Origin: Lacibacter sediminis
GTDB taxonomy: Bacteria; Bacteroidota; Bacteroidia; Chitinophagales; Chitinophagaceae
Reading direction: 5' to 3'
Assembly: GCF_014168535.1 (NCBI RefSeq)
Contig: NZ_CP060007.1
Coordinates: forward strand, 2,046,001 to 2,110,000
Length of the DNA: 64,000 bases
In this document: one piece after another, positions 40,752-49,259 of the stretch
Layout of the letters: each line of letters begins with the position of its first letter
How positions within the stretch are numbered: position 1 is the stretch's first letter
Program-made: the position numbers and the translations under genes
Notes under the pieces: model-generated
Told to the model about the DNA's origin: nothing
Database searches by the model: none
The model's input: the letters and a program-made list of their open reading frames with translations, nothing else

Positions 40752-41327
40752 ATGAAAAGAATTGTTTATTCTCTTTCTGGTTTTTGCTTGTTATTGATTC
40801 TTATTTCAGGTTGCAAAGGTGATACAGGGCCCGCCGGACCGGCCGGGCCGACTGGAGCAACCGGCGCAACAGGCGCAACTGGAGCAACCGGCGCAACAGG
40901 CGCAACTGGAGCAACCGGATCTGCAAATGTTATTTATTCAAACTGGACTAACGTTACTTTTTCTAATACAGGGCCTTTTTGGGAAGGTATATTGAATGCT
41001 CCCGGAATTACACAAACCGTGATGGACAGGGGCGTAGTAAATGTTTATCTTAAAAATCCAGATGGTTTAGTTTTTCAATTAAACTATGTAACATCGGGTG
41101 GTAACTATATTCATTACTTTTTAACACCCGGCGTAATTACGATTCGCTCAAATTATAACGCTACTTATCCATATCGTTACATTATTATTCCCGGAGCAGT
41201 ATCTGGTGGTCGTTTTACCAGTGGTCCTGCAGTGGGTTATTCTATTGATCAAATCAAAGGAATGACTTACGAACAAATATCAAATCTGTTTAGTATCCCA
41301 AGCGAAGGCGCAAGCGATAAAAAATAG
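40752..41327 (+). CDS. Collagen-like-repeat lipoprotein
   Basis: The 191-residue product has a lipobox (LILISGC, C21) followed at once by a Gly-X-Y collagen-like run of about 12 triplets (GDTGPAGPAG, then repeated GATGAT) and a globular C-terminal domain of about 130 residues with aromatic-rich beta strands. Short collagen-like stalks on bacterial lipoproteins can trimerise and lift a head away from the surface. I do not recognise the head domain. The gene is transcribed divergently from the large surface protein and ends in a strong terminator. Confidence 0.85.
   Translation: MKRIVYSLSGFCLLLILISGCKGDTGPAGPAGPTGATGATGATGATGATGATGATGSANVIYSNWTNVTFSNTGPFWEGILNAPGITQTVMDRGVVNVYLKNPDGLVFQLNYVTSGGNYIHYFLTPGVITIRSNYNATYPYRYIIIPGAVSGGRFTSGPAVGYSIDQIKGMTYEQISNLFSIPSEGASDKK
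40854..40919 (+). repeat. 27-bp tandem repeat encoding Gly-Ala-Thr triplets
   Basis: The unit starting GGAGCAACCGGCGCAACAGG begins at 40854, 40881 and 40908, each 27 bases apart (nine codons), with no differences between the first two copies. Such perfect in-frame repeats can change in number by slippage, which would lengthen or shorten the collagen-like stalk. Confidence 0.85.
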
Positions 41328-41347
41328 GATTGGCTAGTTGCGCAAAT

Positions 41348-41383
41348 AAAAAAGCGATGGGCATATTTGCTCATCGCTTTTTT
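41348..41383. terminator. Bidirectional intrinsic terminator
   Basis: AAAAAAGCGATG (41348-41359) pairs with CATCGCTTTTTT (41372-41383); four more pairs including one G-U extend the stem to a four-base loop. It lies between two convergent genes and has A and T runs for use in both directions. Confidence 0.88.
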
Positions 41384-41402
41384 ATTATCCATAATCATCA
41401 TA

Positions 41403-42395
41403 TTATTTAAATGCGTAGAGCATGCCCGCTTCCGAAATAATTGTTCCGTCTACTGTGGTAATTGGAGATACTAAAATTTTAAAATTGTTCTCTTTTAGAG
41501 TTTTTACTAATGAATCCGGGCCCTTGTGGTGCCATTCTATTAATAACGCAGAAATTGTAGTTAAATGACCGCATTCATTTAATCGGTCAATGATATTGTA
41601 TTCTTCTCCTTCGCAATCTATTTTTAAAATAAGCCCCTTGTTATCTAAGTCCTCAATTTTAATGATTTCCGTAAGAATATCTTTTATGTCTTTCAAATCA
41701 ATTTGAATTGTCTGATTTTTTTTAATCTCCTTAGCATGATGAATGCGGATGAAATCTTCATTTACGCTTGCTTGCATAGAACCGTCTTCAAATAGAGGTA
41801 CAGTTACTTTTGTGTTTTTATTACTTACTCCATAATTAAAGAGGGTTATTTTTTTACTAATACGAGGATTTAGCTCCAGGTTTTTTTTTGCATCTGCAAC
41901 AGTTGTTTCAAAAGGCTCGTAAGCGTAAACTTTTGTAACGTTTTCTTTAGATGCAAAGAACAAACTTGCCACTCCTGTATTCATCCCAATATCCAGCACA
42001 ATGTTTTCGGAGCTTATTGTGTGATATTCATACATTTTTCTGCATACTATTTCATAAAAATTCCCAGCATTTGATTCATTATTTATAAAAATTGACATGC
42101 CGCCTGCGGTGAAGATGATTCCTTTTTCTGTCTCTTTGATTTCATCAATAGGGGTATTGTTTAATATTTCTACAATATAATGTAGCCCTCTTTTGTAATA
42201 TTTGTTAATCACTTTAATTGGTAATCTGCAATTTGTTCTGCCAAAGACAAGGATATCGTCTCTTCTTACAATATCAGTACACCAGCGTAGTGGCACATTG
42301 TTGTTCGCAAGATTGAATGCTAAACTAAAGTTTTTATATCTCAGGAGATAATAAAAAAGAAAAACTAATTTATTGCAGATTCTAGCTATTCTCAT
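41403..42395 (-). CDS. FkbM-family SAM-dependent methyltransferase
   Basis: The 330-residue protein has the FkbM core: VLDIGMNTGVASLFFASK (SAM-binding loop), VYAYEPFETTVADAKKNL (acidic residue at the end of strand 2), then LKIDCEGEEYNIID, a hallmark of the family. Such enzymes methylate hydroxyls on sugars or polyketides and are common in surface-glycan clusters. The N-terminal 90 residues before the SAM domain are not recognised. It opens a block of glycan-related genes and is convergent with the collagen-like gene. Confidence 0.88.
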   Translation of the reverse strand: MRIARICNKLVFLFYYLLRYKNFSLAFNLANNNVPLRWCTDIVRRDDILVFGRTNCRLPIKVINKYYKRGLHYIVEILNNTPIDEIKETEKGIIFTAGGMSIFINNESNAGNFYEIVCRKMYEYHTISSENIVLDIGMNTGVASLFFASKENVTKVYAYEPFETTVADAKKNLELNPRISKKITLFNYGVSNKNTKVTVPLFEDGSMQASVNEDFIRIHHAKEIKKNQTIQIDLKDIKDILTEIIKIEDLDNKGLILKIDCEGEEYNIIDRLNECGHLTTISALLIEWHHKGPDSLVKTLKENNFKILVSPITTVDGTIISEAGMLYAFK

Positions 42396-42560
42396 TTGTA
42401 TTGTAAAAATTTCAAGGATTGGTAGTTGTTGATATTTGTTAATCTTTTGATCACTTATGGTTTTCTGTCTCTATGCTTCTTTTTATTTTGATGCGTTAAT
42501 GAGATTCGGGTGCATTTTTAGGTAGTGCTTAAAACAACCAACGGAACTTAATTGAAAAAA

Positions 42561-43289
42561 TTAATTCGCTGCCACTTTTAATTCAAACGTGTATATCCGT
42601 GGACTTGTTTTGTGAAATGAGGTTTGCAGAATTTTATTCCAAAAATCTTCTTTCAATTTATGAAAGCCAACAAATAGTTTGATAATAATTCTTTTGAAAG
42701 GGTTCATGTGTTTTGTTCCATCAGGATCAATAAACTCAATATTTGAAAAGCCCGCAGATTTTAAGACATAGTAACAGGATCCTGCAGTAAAAAGAACCGA
42801 ATGTGTAAAATCTTCATATCGCCAATAGGTTCCAGTGTATGACTGGGCATTAGGTACCATCAATAAAAAGACGCCGCTATCTTTTAAGAGGTATTTTTTT
42901 ATGTGAATTAGTGTATCAATTATATCTTCTTTATCGATATGCTCAAGGACATGACTCATAACAATCCGATCGAATTTCATAGTGCTTTTAGAAGCATATT
43001 CCCTAATGTCATTAATTTTTTCTACAGAAAGGTCCTTCTTTTTACACTCATTTATCGACTCTTCATTAATGTCGATTCCATAGAGGTTATTGAATCCGCT
43101 TTTTTTTAAATGATCTAACATTTGTCCCAAACCACAACCAATATCAAGAATGTCAAGATTCTTATCTGAGTCATTAAAAAAGGGGCTAAGATACCGTGGA
43201 AGGGAATAGTTTGCATATGAACTACTATCGACATTTCGATTGGAAAAATAGGATTTTATTTTTATGTCTTTATTGGTAGATATGTCCAT
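42561..43289 (-). CDS. Class I SAM-dependent methyltransferase
   Basis: The 242-residue protein has a standard methyltransferase fold: LDILDIGCGLGQMLDHL (SAM loop), LYGIDINEESINECKKK and FDRIVMSHVLEHI. It resembles glycan-cluster methyltransferases that modify sugars in lipid-linked or capsular chains. Lower GC than the flanking housekeeping genes and clustering with other sugar-modifying genes suggest an accessory glycan locus. The substrate cannot be read from sequence. Confidence 0.88.
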   Translation of the reverse strand: MDISTNKDIKIKSYFSNRNVDSSSYANYSLPRYLSPFFNDSDKNLDILDIGCGLGQMLDHLKKSGFNNLYGIDINEESINECKKKDLSVEKINDIREYASKSTMKFDRIVMSHVLEHIDKEDIIDTLIHIKKYLLKDSGVFLLMVPNAQSYTGTYWRYEDFTHSVLFTAGSCYYVLKSAGFSNIEFIDPDGTKHMNPFKRIIIKLFVGFHKLKEDFWNKILQTSFHKTSPRIYTFELKVAAN

Positions 43290-43708
43290 AATTGATGCTG
43301 AATTGCTTTTCGTAAAAATAATTTATTAAACATTGATGTTATGAAATAAATTAGCGTATAAACGGCGAATGTAGGATAATATCTTTTTAAAGAATAGTTT
43401 TCCCGAGGTATCCATTTTTTTGAAAGTAGGCAATAACTAGGAGGTTTGTGCATTAGCAGCAACTGACGGCCTGCAAAGTCTTTGCCAGCAAGGTTTTTTC
43501 TGATAAAACGACAACCTGGCACTTGCTGCCAATTTGTAAAACAGAGTGGCTATCATTTATGTGCAAAATAATATCTCTTCGGGAATAAATTGTTGGCCTA
43601 TTTTGATATCTGTATATTTTATATAGATAATGGGGTAATTTGCCGAGCATTTTTAGCAACGAAAGGAAACTATTTATCAAAACCGCTGCAAGCGAATCAA
43701 TTAGAACG
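43290..43708 (-). pseudogene. Possible remnant of a glycan gene (no intact gene in 419 bases)
   Basis: This stretch between a minus-strand methyltransferase and a plus-strand methyltransferase has no convincing intact gene. Two overlapping minus-strand frames look partly protein-like. One (within 43453-43770) contains SRRDIILHINDSHSVLQIG. The other (43262-43522) contains GRQLLLMHKPPSYCLL and a hydrophobic tail YPTFAVYTLIYFITSMF, like the C-terminus of a glycosyltransferase. The frames overlap between 43453 and 43522, so a single frameshift could have joined them. The first frame also runs into the opposite-strand gene, which is why I treat the whole as decay rather than as genes. It may equally be plain spacer. 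Confidence 0.3.
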
Positions 43709-44461
43709 ATGAAAAAAATTATCAGCCGTCTTTTGTCAAAGGCCGGATACCAGGTGATCAATAAATCCAAGATTAGCTTTAAGGCAGGTGATTTTCAGTA
43801 TGAGTTGGTAACACCTTATGCTAGTTATGCACCATGGCTCAGTGATATTGAATTCCAGGCAATTTATAAACGAATAAAGGAAAACACACTTGGTGATTTG
43901 TACAGATGCTATGAATTGTGGGAACTCACTGAAAAGGTGATTTCAATCGATGCTTCTGTCAGCATTTTGGAAGTTGGGGTGTGGAAAGGTGGCACTGCAG
44001 GTGTGATCGCAAAAAAACTTTCACTTCTGAAAGCGAAAGCACCGTTTTACTTGGCGGATACATTCGCCGGAATTGTAAAGGCTTCTGAAAAAGATCAATT
44101 TTATAATGGTGGAGAGCATGCTGATACCAGTATTGAAGTTGTGCAAACTCTAATGAATGCGGTTGGTTATCCGCATTACAAAATATTAACAGGAATATTT
44201 CCGAACGATACCGCTTTTCAAATTGATCCGGCTGAAATGTTTGGACTTTGCCATATAGATGTGGATGTATATGAGTCCGCAAAAGATATCGTTGATTGGA
44301 TATGGGATCGTCTAATTATTGGGGGGATGGTTGTTTTTGATGACTATGGTTTTCATACTACCATGGGGGTTACCGAATATGTCAATGAACAAAAAAGCAT
44401 GTCCGATCGAATTATTATTCATAACCTTAATGGTCATGCTGTGATTGTGAAGATTAAATAA
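43709..44461 (+). CDS. TylF/MycF-type macrocin O-methyltransferase family protein
   Basis: Starting at ATG 43709 (MKKIISRLLSKAGYQV) the product has 250 residues; an upstream ATG at 43640 adds 23 residues with no family match. Motifs include ILEVGVWKGGTAGVIAKK (SAM loop), FYLADTFAG, the metal-binding region CHIDVDVYESAKDIVDW and GGMVVFDDYGFHTTMGV. The DVDxYxS and FDDYG motifs are typical of TylF-like, metal-dependent sugar O-methyltransferases. With two other methyltransferases within 3 kb, the surface glycan made here is probably heavily methylated. Confidence 0.88.
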   Translation: MKKIISRLLSKAGYQVINKSKISFKAGDFQYELVTPYASYAPWLSDIEFQAIYKRIKENTLGDLYRCYELWELTEKVISIDASVSILEVGVWKGGTAGVIAKKLSLLKAKAPFYLADTFAGIVKASEKDQFYNGGEHADTSIEVVQTLMNAVGYPHYKILTGIFPNDTAFQIDPAEMFGLCHIDVDVYESAKDIVDWIWDRLIIGGMVVFDDYGFHTTMGVTEYVNEQKSMSDRIIIHNLNGHAVIVKIK

Positions 44462-44474
44462 TTGGATAGTTGCT

Positions 44475-45353
44475 TTATTTTGTCGAAAGATTAGCGACGA
44501 TTTTCTCAAACTGCCCCTGGTAAACAAAGTCATACGCATCTTTCCCTTCAGGAATCACATTCGGGCATTCGAAGCAGACTTCCAACACTCGTTTTACTTT
44601 CAAAGCTTCTGCTAATGCAAACGGAAACGACTGATTGCCGATAAAGAATTTGCATCCGGCAATTACCTGAGCCAGTTCAAGGAAATTCTTTACGGGTTTA
44701 TATTTCAACGTCGGGATCGAATGTCTTAAATCTTCATACTCTTCTTTCAAGCCGACAAATGTGAGATTCGGGTAATTGTTGAGGAATTGATAACTGATAC
44801 CCGGTGCCCTGTATCGGAAACTGCGGGCTATTACAATCTCATTAGCAAACGATCTATCCGGCTCAACAGTCAGCCAGGGTTTTCCAAGGTCGGCTGTTAT
44901 TCCATACATATGAAAATACCAGCGACAGATATGATTGGTGTTGTAATCAAAAGGAAAGTTTCTGAATTCATCGAGGTCATAGTCGATCTTTTGATCAGCA
45001 AGCACATCGCATGCGGCAAACTCAGGCTGTGAAAGCAAAAGCGGAGCGATCATCTCCACACTTTTTTCTGTAAGTATTTTGCCTTCATTCGCATGCTTCA
45101 TGCTTTTCCTGTACAACGATTTCTGGTTGATCTGTAAATGAAGATGGATCTTTTTATCGCCTGCCAAAGCTTTCATTGCAGGGATGGCATAAATAATATC
45201 TCCCACTAATCCAAAATGTTTGAAGTGCACAGCATCAGGATCAGTTGTGGGATACAAATCGGGCTGACTCACGTTCGAAAGCGCTTTGGTAAATAGTTTT
45301 CGTTTTGCCTCCTGTTTAAATACCGCAATGTAGAGCCGCTCTAAAATATTCAT
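44475..45353 (-). CDS. GT-B type glycosyltransferase-like protein (family 9 related)
   Basis: The 292-residue protein has a heptosyltransferase-like start (HFGLVGDIIYAIPAMKAL, matching the GDxxxxxPxxxAL signature of GT9) and a C-terminal Rossmann half with FLELAQVIAGCKFFIGNQSFPFALAEAL, in which a donor-binding-like site is expected. It is shorter than full GT9 enzymes (about 340), with the middle reduced. It may transfer a sugar to the cell-surface glycan. It converges with the TylF-like gene (13 bases between stops) and is divergent from the acyltransferase. Confidence 0.72.
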   Translation of the reverse strand: MNILERLYIAVFKQEAKRKLFTKALSNVSQPDLYPTTDPDAVHFKHFGLVGDIIYAIPAMKALAGDKKIHLHLQINQKSLYRKSMKHANEGKILTEKSVEMIAPLLLSQPEFAACDVLADQKIDYDLDEFRNFPFDYNTNHICRWYFHMYGITADLGKPWLTVEPDRSFANEIVIARSFRYRAPGISYQFLNNYPNLTFVGLKEEYEDLRHSIPTLKYKPVKNFLELAQVIAGCKFFIGNQSFPFALAEALKVKRVLEVCFECPNVIPEGKDAYDFVYQGQFEKIVANLSTK

Positions 45354-45373
45354 ATGCTGTTTTCTGTGCCCCT

Positions 45374-45381
45374 CAAAAGTA
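45374..45381 (-). promoter_or_regulatory. -7 box for the GT-B-like gene
   Basis: TACTTTTG on the minus strand fits TAnnTTTG and lies 20 bases before the start codon at 45353, giving a leader of roughly 15 bases. No clear -33 box was found. Confidence 0.4.
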
Positions 45382-45509
45382 GCTATTTTACGGCATTGTA
45401 ATCAGCAGTCCTCCATGTGATTAAAGGGAAATGTATTACCTTGCCAACCTGCGATTTGGCTCATAATAAGGCTTTTGCAGATAACACAATCAAGAAACGA
45501 CCGACTTCT

Positions 45510-46103
45510 ATGCTCAGGAAAATAGGCTTATTATTTTACTACCTGTTTCGCTATCCTGTTTTCAAATTGATGCTGGGCAAGATCGGTTCTTCATCCCGTT
45601 TAATTTCGCCAACAATTACAGGTCATAATCGCATTTTTATTGGTTCAAATGTTTACATCAACGATAAAGCATGGCTGGCTTGCGAACCTTTAACAGGTGA
45701 TGCCAATGCCGCACTTACAATTGGCGATGGAACTTACATTGGACGGTTCAGCCATGTTTATGCTACATCGAAAATTGAAATAGGAAAGAAAGTGCTGATG
45801 GCCGATAAAGTTTATCTCAGCGATAATCTGCACGGCTATCAGAACATTGAATTGCCTGTCATCGATCAACCCATTCAGCAAACAAATCCTGTGATCATTA
45901 AAGATGGCGCATGGCTTGGTGAAAATGTTTGTGTGATCGGGGCGAGTGTTGGGAAGAACAGCGTGATCGGTTCTAATTCAGTTGTCACAAAAGATATTCC
46001 TGATTATTGTGTGGCTGTCGGAAGCCCGGCCGTTATTATCAAGCGATATAATTTTGATACAAAGCAGTGGTGCAAAACGGATAAAGAAGGACAATTTATT
46101 TAA
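45510..46103 (+). CDS. Left-handed beta-helix acyltransferase (hexapeptide repeat)
   Basis: From ATG 45510 the product has 197 residues; a GTG at 45417 would add 31 residues without family match. Hexapeptide repeats with the [LIV]Gxxxx pattern are clear: ITGHNRIFIGSNVYI, LTIGDGTYIGRFSHVY, IGKKVLMADKVYLSDN, and the closing IIKDGAWLGENVCVIGASVGKNSVIGSNSVV. The HGY and N residues typical of the acetyl-CoA site are in LSDNLHGYQN. It should O-acetylate a sugar in the glycan. Its stop is directly followed by the epimerase start, so the two are translationally linked. Confidence 0.86.
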   Translation: MLRKIGLLFYYLFRYPVFKLMLGKIGSSSRLISPTITGHNRIFIGSNVYINDKAWLACEPLTGDANAALTIGDGTYIGRFSHVYATSKIEIGKKVLMADKVYLSDNLHGYQNIELPVIDQPIQQTNPVIIKDGAWLGENVCVIGASVGKNSVIGSNSVVTKDIPDYCVAVGSPAVIIKRYNFDTKQWCKTDKEGQFI

Positions 46104-47246
46104 ATGAGTAAACGTAAAGTCTTAATAACAGGTGGAGCAGGTTTTATTGGATCTAACCTTGCGTTGCATTTATTGCAGCATGGGTATGATGTAAGGGTGC
46201 TGGATAACCTCTCCGAACAGATACATGGTATTGATGCTGAAAGAACATCTCCTTTATACCGGTCAATAAAAGATAAAGTTCATTTCATAAAAGGGACAGT
46301 TACTTCAGTTTATGATTGGCAGAATGCAATAGCAGATAATGAAGTGATCGTTCACCTTGCCGCTGAAACCGGTACAGGTCAGTCGATGTACCAGGTAAGC
46401 AAATATGTGGATGTAAACATTGGCGGCACAGCCATTATGCTCGATATACTTGCCAATACTAAAACCAATGTGAAGAAAGTAGTGATTGCTTCTTCACGTG
46501 CTATTTACGGGGAAGGGAAATACATTTCAAAAGAATTGGGTGTTGTTTATCCCGGACACCGTACGGCAGCTTTCATGGATGCAGGTAATTTTGACGTTAC
46601 ATATCCGGGTGCAACAAGCCCTTTGCAATTAACAGCTACCGATGAAGAGTCGAAAATCCATCCTTCATCGGTTTATGGTATCACAAAGCAAAACCAGGAG
46701 CAAATGGTGATGACTGTTTGTTCGTCAATTGGTATTGCAGCCGTTGCTTTCCGTTATCAGAATGTATACGGTCCCGGCCAATCATTAAGTAATCCATACA
46801 CAGGCATACTTTCCATTTTTTCTACGCTTATCAAGAATAGCAAACCCATCAATATTTTTGAAGATGGGAAGGAGAGCCGTGATTTTGTGTTTATTGATGA
46901 TGTGGTGAAAGCAACGTTTCTTGGCATTGAAAAAGAACAAGCAAATGGCGAGGTGTTCAATGTAGGGACAGGAGTTGCTACAACAGTTGATGAAGTAGCT
47001 TCTTTACTAGTTGAATATTATAACAGCGAGGTTCCGGTACAGGTAAGCGGTAATTATCGTTTGGGTGATATCCGTCATAATTATGCCGACATCAGCAAGA
47101 TTGAACGCATGCTTGGTTTTACGCCTTCTGTTGATTTTAAAACCGGGTTGAAAAAATTTACCGAATGGGTGAATGGTCAACAGGTGCAAAGCAGCAAGTA
47201 TGAGGAATCAATCAGTGAAATGAAATCAAAGGGATTAATGAAATGA
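46104..47246 (+). CDS. NAD-dependent nucleotide-sugar epimerase/dehydratase
   Basis: The 380-residue extended-SDR enzyme begins with the dinucleotide-binding loop ITGGAGFIGSNLALHLL and has VHLAAETGTGQSM. The catalytic Y-x3-K is SSVYGITKQNQEQ. FRYQNVYGPGQS and SRDFVFIDDVV are sugar-nucleotide-binding landmarks. It resembles UDP-glucose/GDP-sugar epimerases that feed surface-glycan synthesis, but the exact substrate is not clear. The ATG follows the acyltransferase stop with no gap, and its own stop overlaps the next start by four bases (ATGA). These are clear signs of one operon. Confidence 0.9.
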   Translation: MSKRKVLITGGAGFIGSNLALHLLQHGYDVRVLDNLSEQIHGIDAERTSPLYRSIKDKVHFIKGTVTSVYDWQNAIADNEVIVHLAAETGTGQSMYQVSKYVDVNIGGTAIMLDILANTKTNVKKVVIASSRAIYGEGKYISKELGVVYPGHRTAAFMDAGNFDVTYPGATSPLQLTATDEESKIHPSSVYGITKQNQEQMVMTVCSSIGIAAVAFRYQNVYGPGQSLSNPYTGILSIFSTLIKNSKPINIFEDGKESRDFVFIDDVVKATFLGIEKEQANGEVFNVGTGVATTVDEVASLLVEYYNSEVPVQVSGNYRLGDIRHNYADISKIERMLGFTPSVDFKTGLKKFTEWVNGQQVQSSKYEESISEMKSKGLMK

Positions 47247-48124
47247 GCATGGCAAAGATTGGATTGGTTACTGTATTATTTAAAAGCGATGATGTGCTCG
47301 ATGGCTTTTTTAAAAGTGTTTCAAAGCAAACGCATAAAGACTACATCCTGTACCTAGTTGATAATTCTGTAAACGAACGATCAAATAAAGTCATTGCAGA
47401 TTGTCTCACTAAATATCCGGTTACTGCTTACAACCATATCAAGAACGCAGATAATGTTGGTGTTGCAAAAGGAAATAATATTGGAATAAAGCAAGCACTG
47501 GAAGATGGTTGTTCGCATGTGCTTATTCTCAATAACGATATTGAAATAGAACAGGAAACAGCTTTCAGCTCACAATTGTTACTGTCTGAAAAAGGTGAGC
47601 AAATCATTGTTCCTAAAATTTATTACCCCGATAGAACGATCTGGATGGCTGGTGGTGAAATGGTGAAATGGCGGGCATTGGGTACTCATTATGGGTATAA
47701 CAAACCCGACTCGGAGGAGTACAATGTACCGAAGTATATTACTTATGCGCCTACTTGCTACATGTTAGTTAATGCATCGGTGTTTGAAAAAGTGGGTATG
47801 ATGGATGAAAAGTATTTTGCTTATTATGATGATACTGATTTTGTGTATCGTTCATGTGAAGCAGGGTGTCAGCTTTATTACGATCCGTCGGTAACCATCA
47901 TTCACAAAGTGTCTCATTCATCAGGTGGTGATTCTTCATTCTATATTTATTATTCAAACCGCAATAAGCTTTACTTTATCCGCAAGAATTTTTCAGGGTT
48001 CTTAAAATACTTCGCAATTGGGTATACGTTCTTTACCCGTATTTTTTACTGGCTTCGGTTTAATAAAGACCAAAAGAAGAAATTGGTGCAGGCATTGAAA
48101 GAGGGGATGGTTTATCCTGTCTGA
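47243..48124 (+). CDS. GT2 family glycosyltransferase
   Basis: The 293-residue protein is a family 2 inverting transferase: IGLVTVLFKSDDVLDGF at the start, the nucleotide-binding ILYLVDNSVN, the metal-binding HVLILNNDIEIEQ, and the DDTDFVYRSCEAG acceptor-base region. It resembles rhamnosyltransferase-like enzymes. A hydrophobic C-terminal segment (FLKYFAIGYTFFTRIFYWL) may associate with the membrane. It is the last gene of the acyltransferase-epimerase operon. Confidence 0.92.
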   Translation: MSMAKIGLVTVLFKSDDVLDGFFKSVSKQTHKDYILYLVDNSVNERSNKVIADCLTKYPVTAYNHIKNADNVGVAKGNNIGIKQALEDGCSHVLILNNDIEIEQETAFSSQLLLSEKGEQIIVPKIYYPDRTIWMAGGEMVKWRALGTHYGYNKPDSEEYNVPKYITYAPTCYMLVNASVFEKVGMMDEKYFAYYDDTDFVYRSCEAGCQLYYDPSVTIIHKVSHSSGGDSSFYIYYSNRNKLYFIRKNFSGFLKYFAIGYTFFTRIFYWLRFNKDQKKKLVQALKEGMVYPV

Positions 48125-48148
48125 TAAGAGAAGATTTTATGTATTTCG

Positions 48149-49258
48149 TCAGACGAGGCGAGTAACTACCTGTTCAGCAATATGCTGCCAGTTGTAATAC
48201 TTATAATATTCAGCAGGTGTTTCAGTTTTCTGTAGTGCATGTTTCAGGATAGCATTAGCAAATCCATTCCAATCATTATCTGCAACGATGATTAACTTTT
48301 CTCCGGTTACAGAACGCTCAATGCCGGTAGCTCCGGTTTCTGATGAGATCACCGTTGTGCCACATGCAATAGCTTCGATCATTTTTGTTTTCACACCGCC
48401 GCCACTTTGCACTGGATTGAGAAACAGGTCTGCGGCCTTAAAATAGAAATCAATATCATCAACAAATCCGGCATAATGAACATGCACATGATTCCATGCT
48501 TTCAAGTCATTTAATTCGGCGGGTAGTCTTTTGCCGGTGATAATGATATTGTATTGAAGATTGGATTTAAGCAGGATAGGATTGATCTGCTCAAGAATTA
48601 CATGTAATGCATCGAGATTGGGTTTGTAATCGAGCAGGCCATTGAAAAGAAACAATGCATGTTGAGGATCGAAATGATGCCTGTCAGCCAATGCATTTTT
48701 ACAGTGCAGCTTATCTGCAGGCATTTGTTTTTGTGTAATGCCATAAGGAACAACAACACATTTATCTGCTTGCAGCTTCATGTTGTTGATCATCCATTGC
48801 CTGTCGTCTTCTGTAATACAAAATACTTTATCAGCCTGGCGCAACACAAAACTTTCATAGAATTTCAACACCTGCCACCAGCTTTTTCCAAGCGTGCGGA
48901 AGCGTTCGTATTCGATATTATGTGTGTGAACGATGAGTTTGATCTTGCAGGTTGCTTTCAATAACCATCCAAGCCAACCGAGATAAGGATGTTCAATAAT
49001 AACAGTATCGATCTGCTCTTTCTTTATCAGCTTTTGCAAGCGAAAAAACGAACCAATATCCGCATAACGGAAACGGCTCGTCTTTAGAATCGGATGAAAC
49101 GTATATGTGTCTGCAAGTACTGCATCATTATCTGCAGTGCCTGCTACATGTAAAACGCATTGTTCACCCAAATAATGATTGAAATGAGCAATGAGTTTTT
49201 GTCCGCCGGAGAAATAGGGAAGATAAGGATAGGGGACAATATTCAATACCTTCTTCAT
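48149..49258 (-). CDS. GT4 family glycosyltransferase
   Basis: Starting at ATG 49258 (MKKVLNIVPYPYLPYFSGG) the product has 369 residues; the longer reading from 49303 overlaps the upstream gene. The GT-B fold of family 4 is seen in YFSGGQKLIAHF near the start, IVHTHNIEYERFR, ALFLFNGLLDYKPN and the retaining-site region VKTMIEAIACGTTVISSETG preceded by FLNPVQSGGG. It starts one base after the YfhO-like gene ends, so the two share an operon. Confidence 0.9.
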   Translation of the reverse strand: MKKVLNIVPYPYLPYFSGGQKLIAHFNHYLGEQCVLHVAGTADNDAVLADTYTFHPILKTSRFRYADIGSFFRLQKLIKKEQIDTVIIEHPYLGWLGWLLKATCKIKLIVHTHNIEYERFRTLGKSWWQVLKFYESFVLRQADKVFCITEDDRQWMINNMKLQADKCVVVPYGITQKQMPADKLHCKNALADRHHFDPQHALFLFNGLLDYKPNLDALHVILEQINPILLKSNLQYNIIITGKRLPAELNDLKAWNHVHVHYAGFVDDIDFYFKAADLFLNPVQSGGGVKTKMIEAIACGTTVISSETGATGIERSVTGEKLIIVADNDWNGFANAILKHALQKTETPAEYYKYYNWQHIAEQVVTRLV

Positions 49259-49259
49259 C

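Noticed and set aside
40854..40919. Tandem repeat considered as a CRISPR array
   Set aside because: The repeats are in frame inside a gene, have no spacers, and encode collagen-like triplets.
43640..43708. Upstream start of the TylF-like methyltransferase
   Set aside because: The 23 added residues have no family match and the ATG at 43709 fits the usual family start.
45417..45509. GTG start of the acyltransferase
   Set aside because: The extra 31 residues do not resemble the family and the ATG at 45510 leads directly into it.
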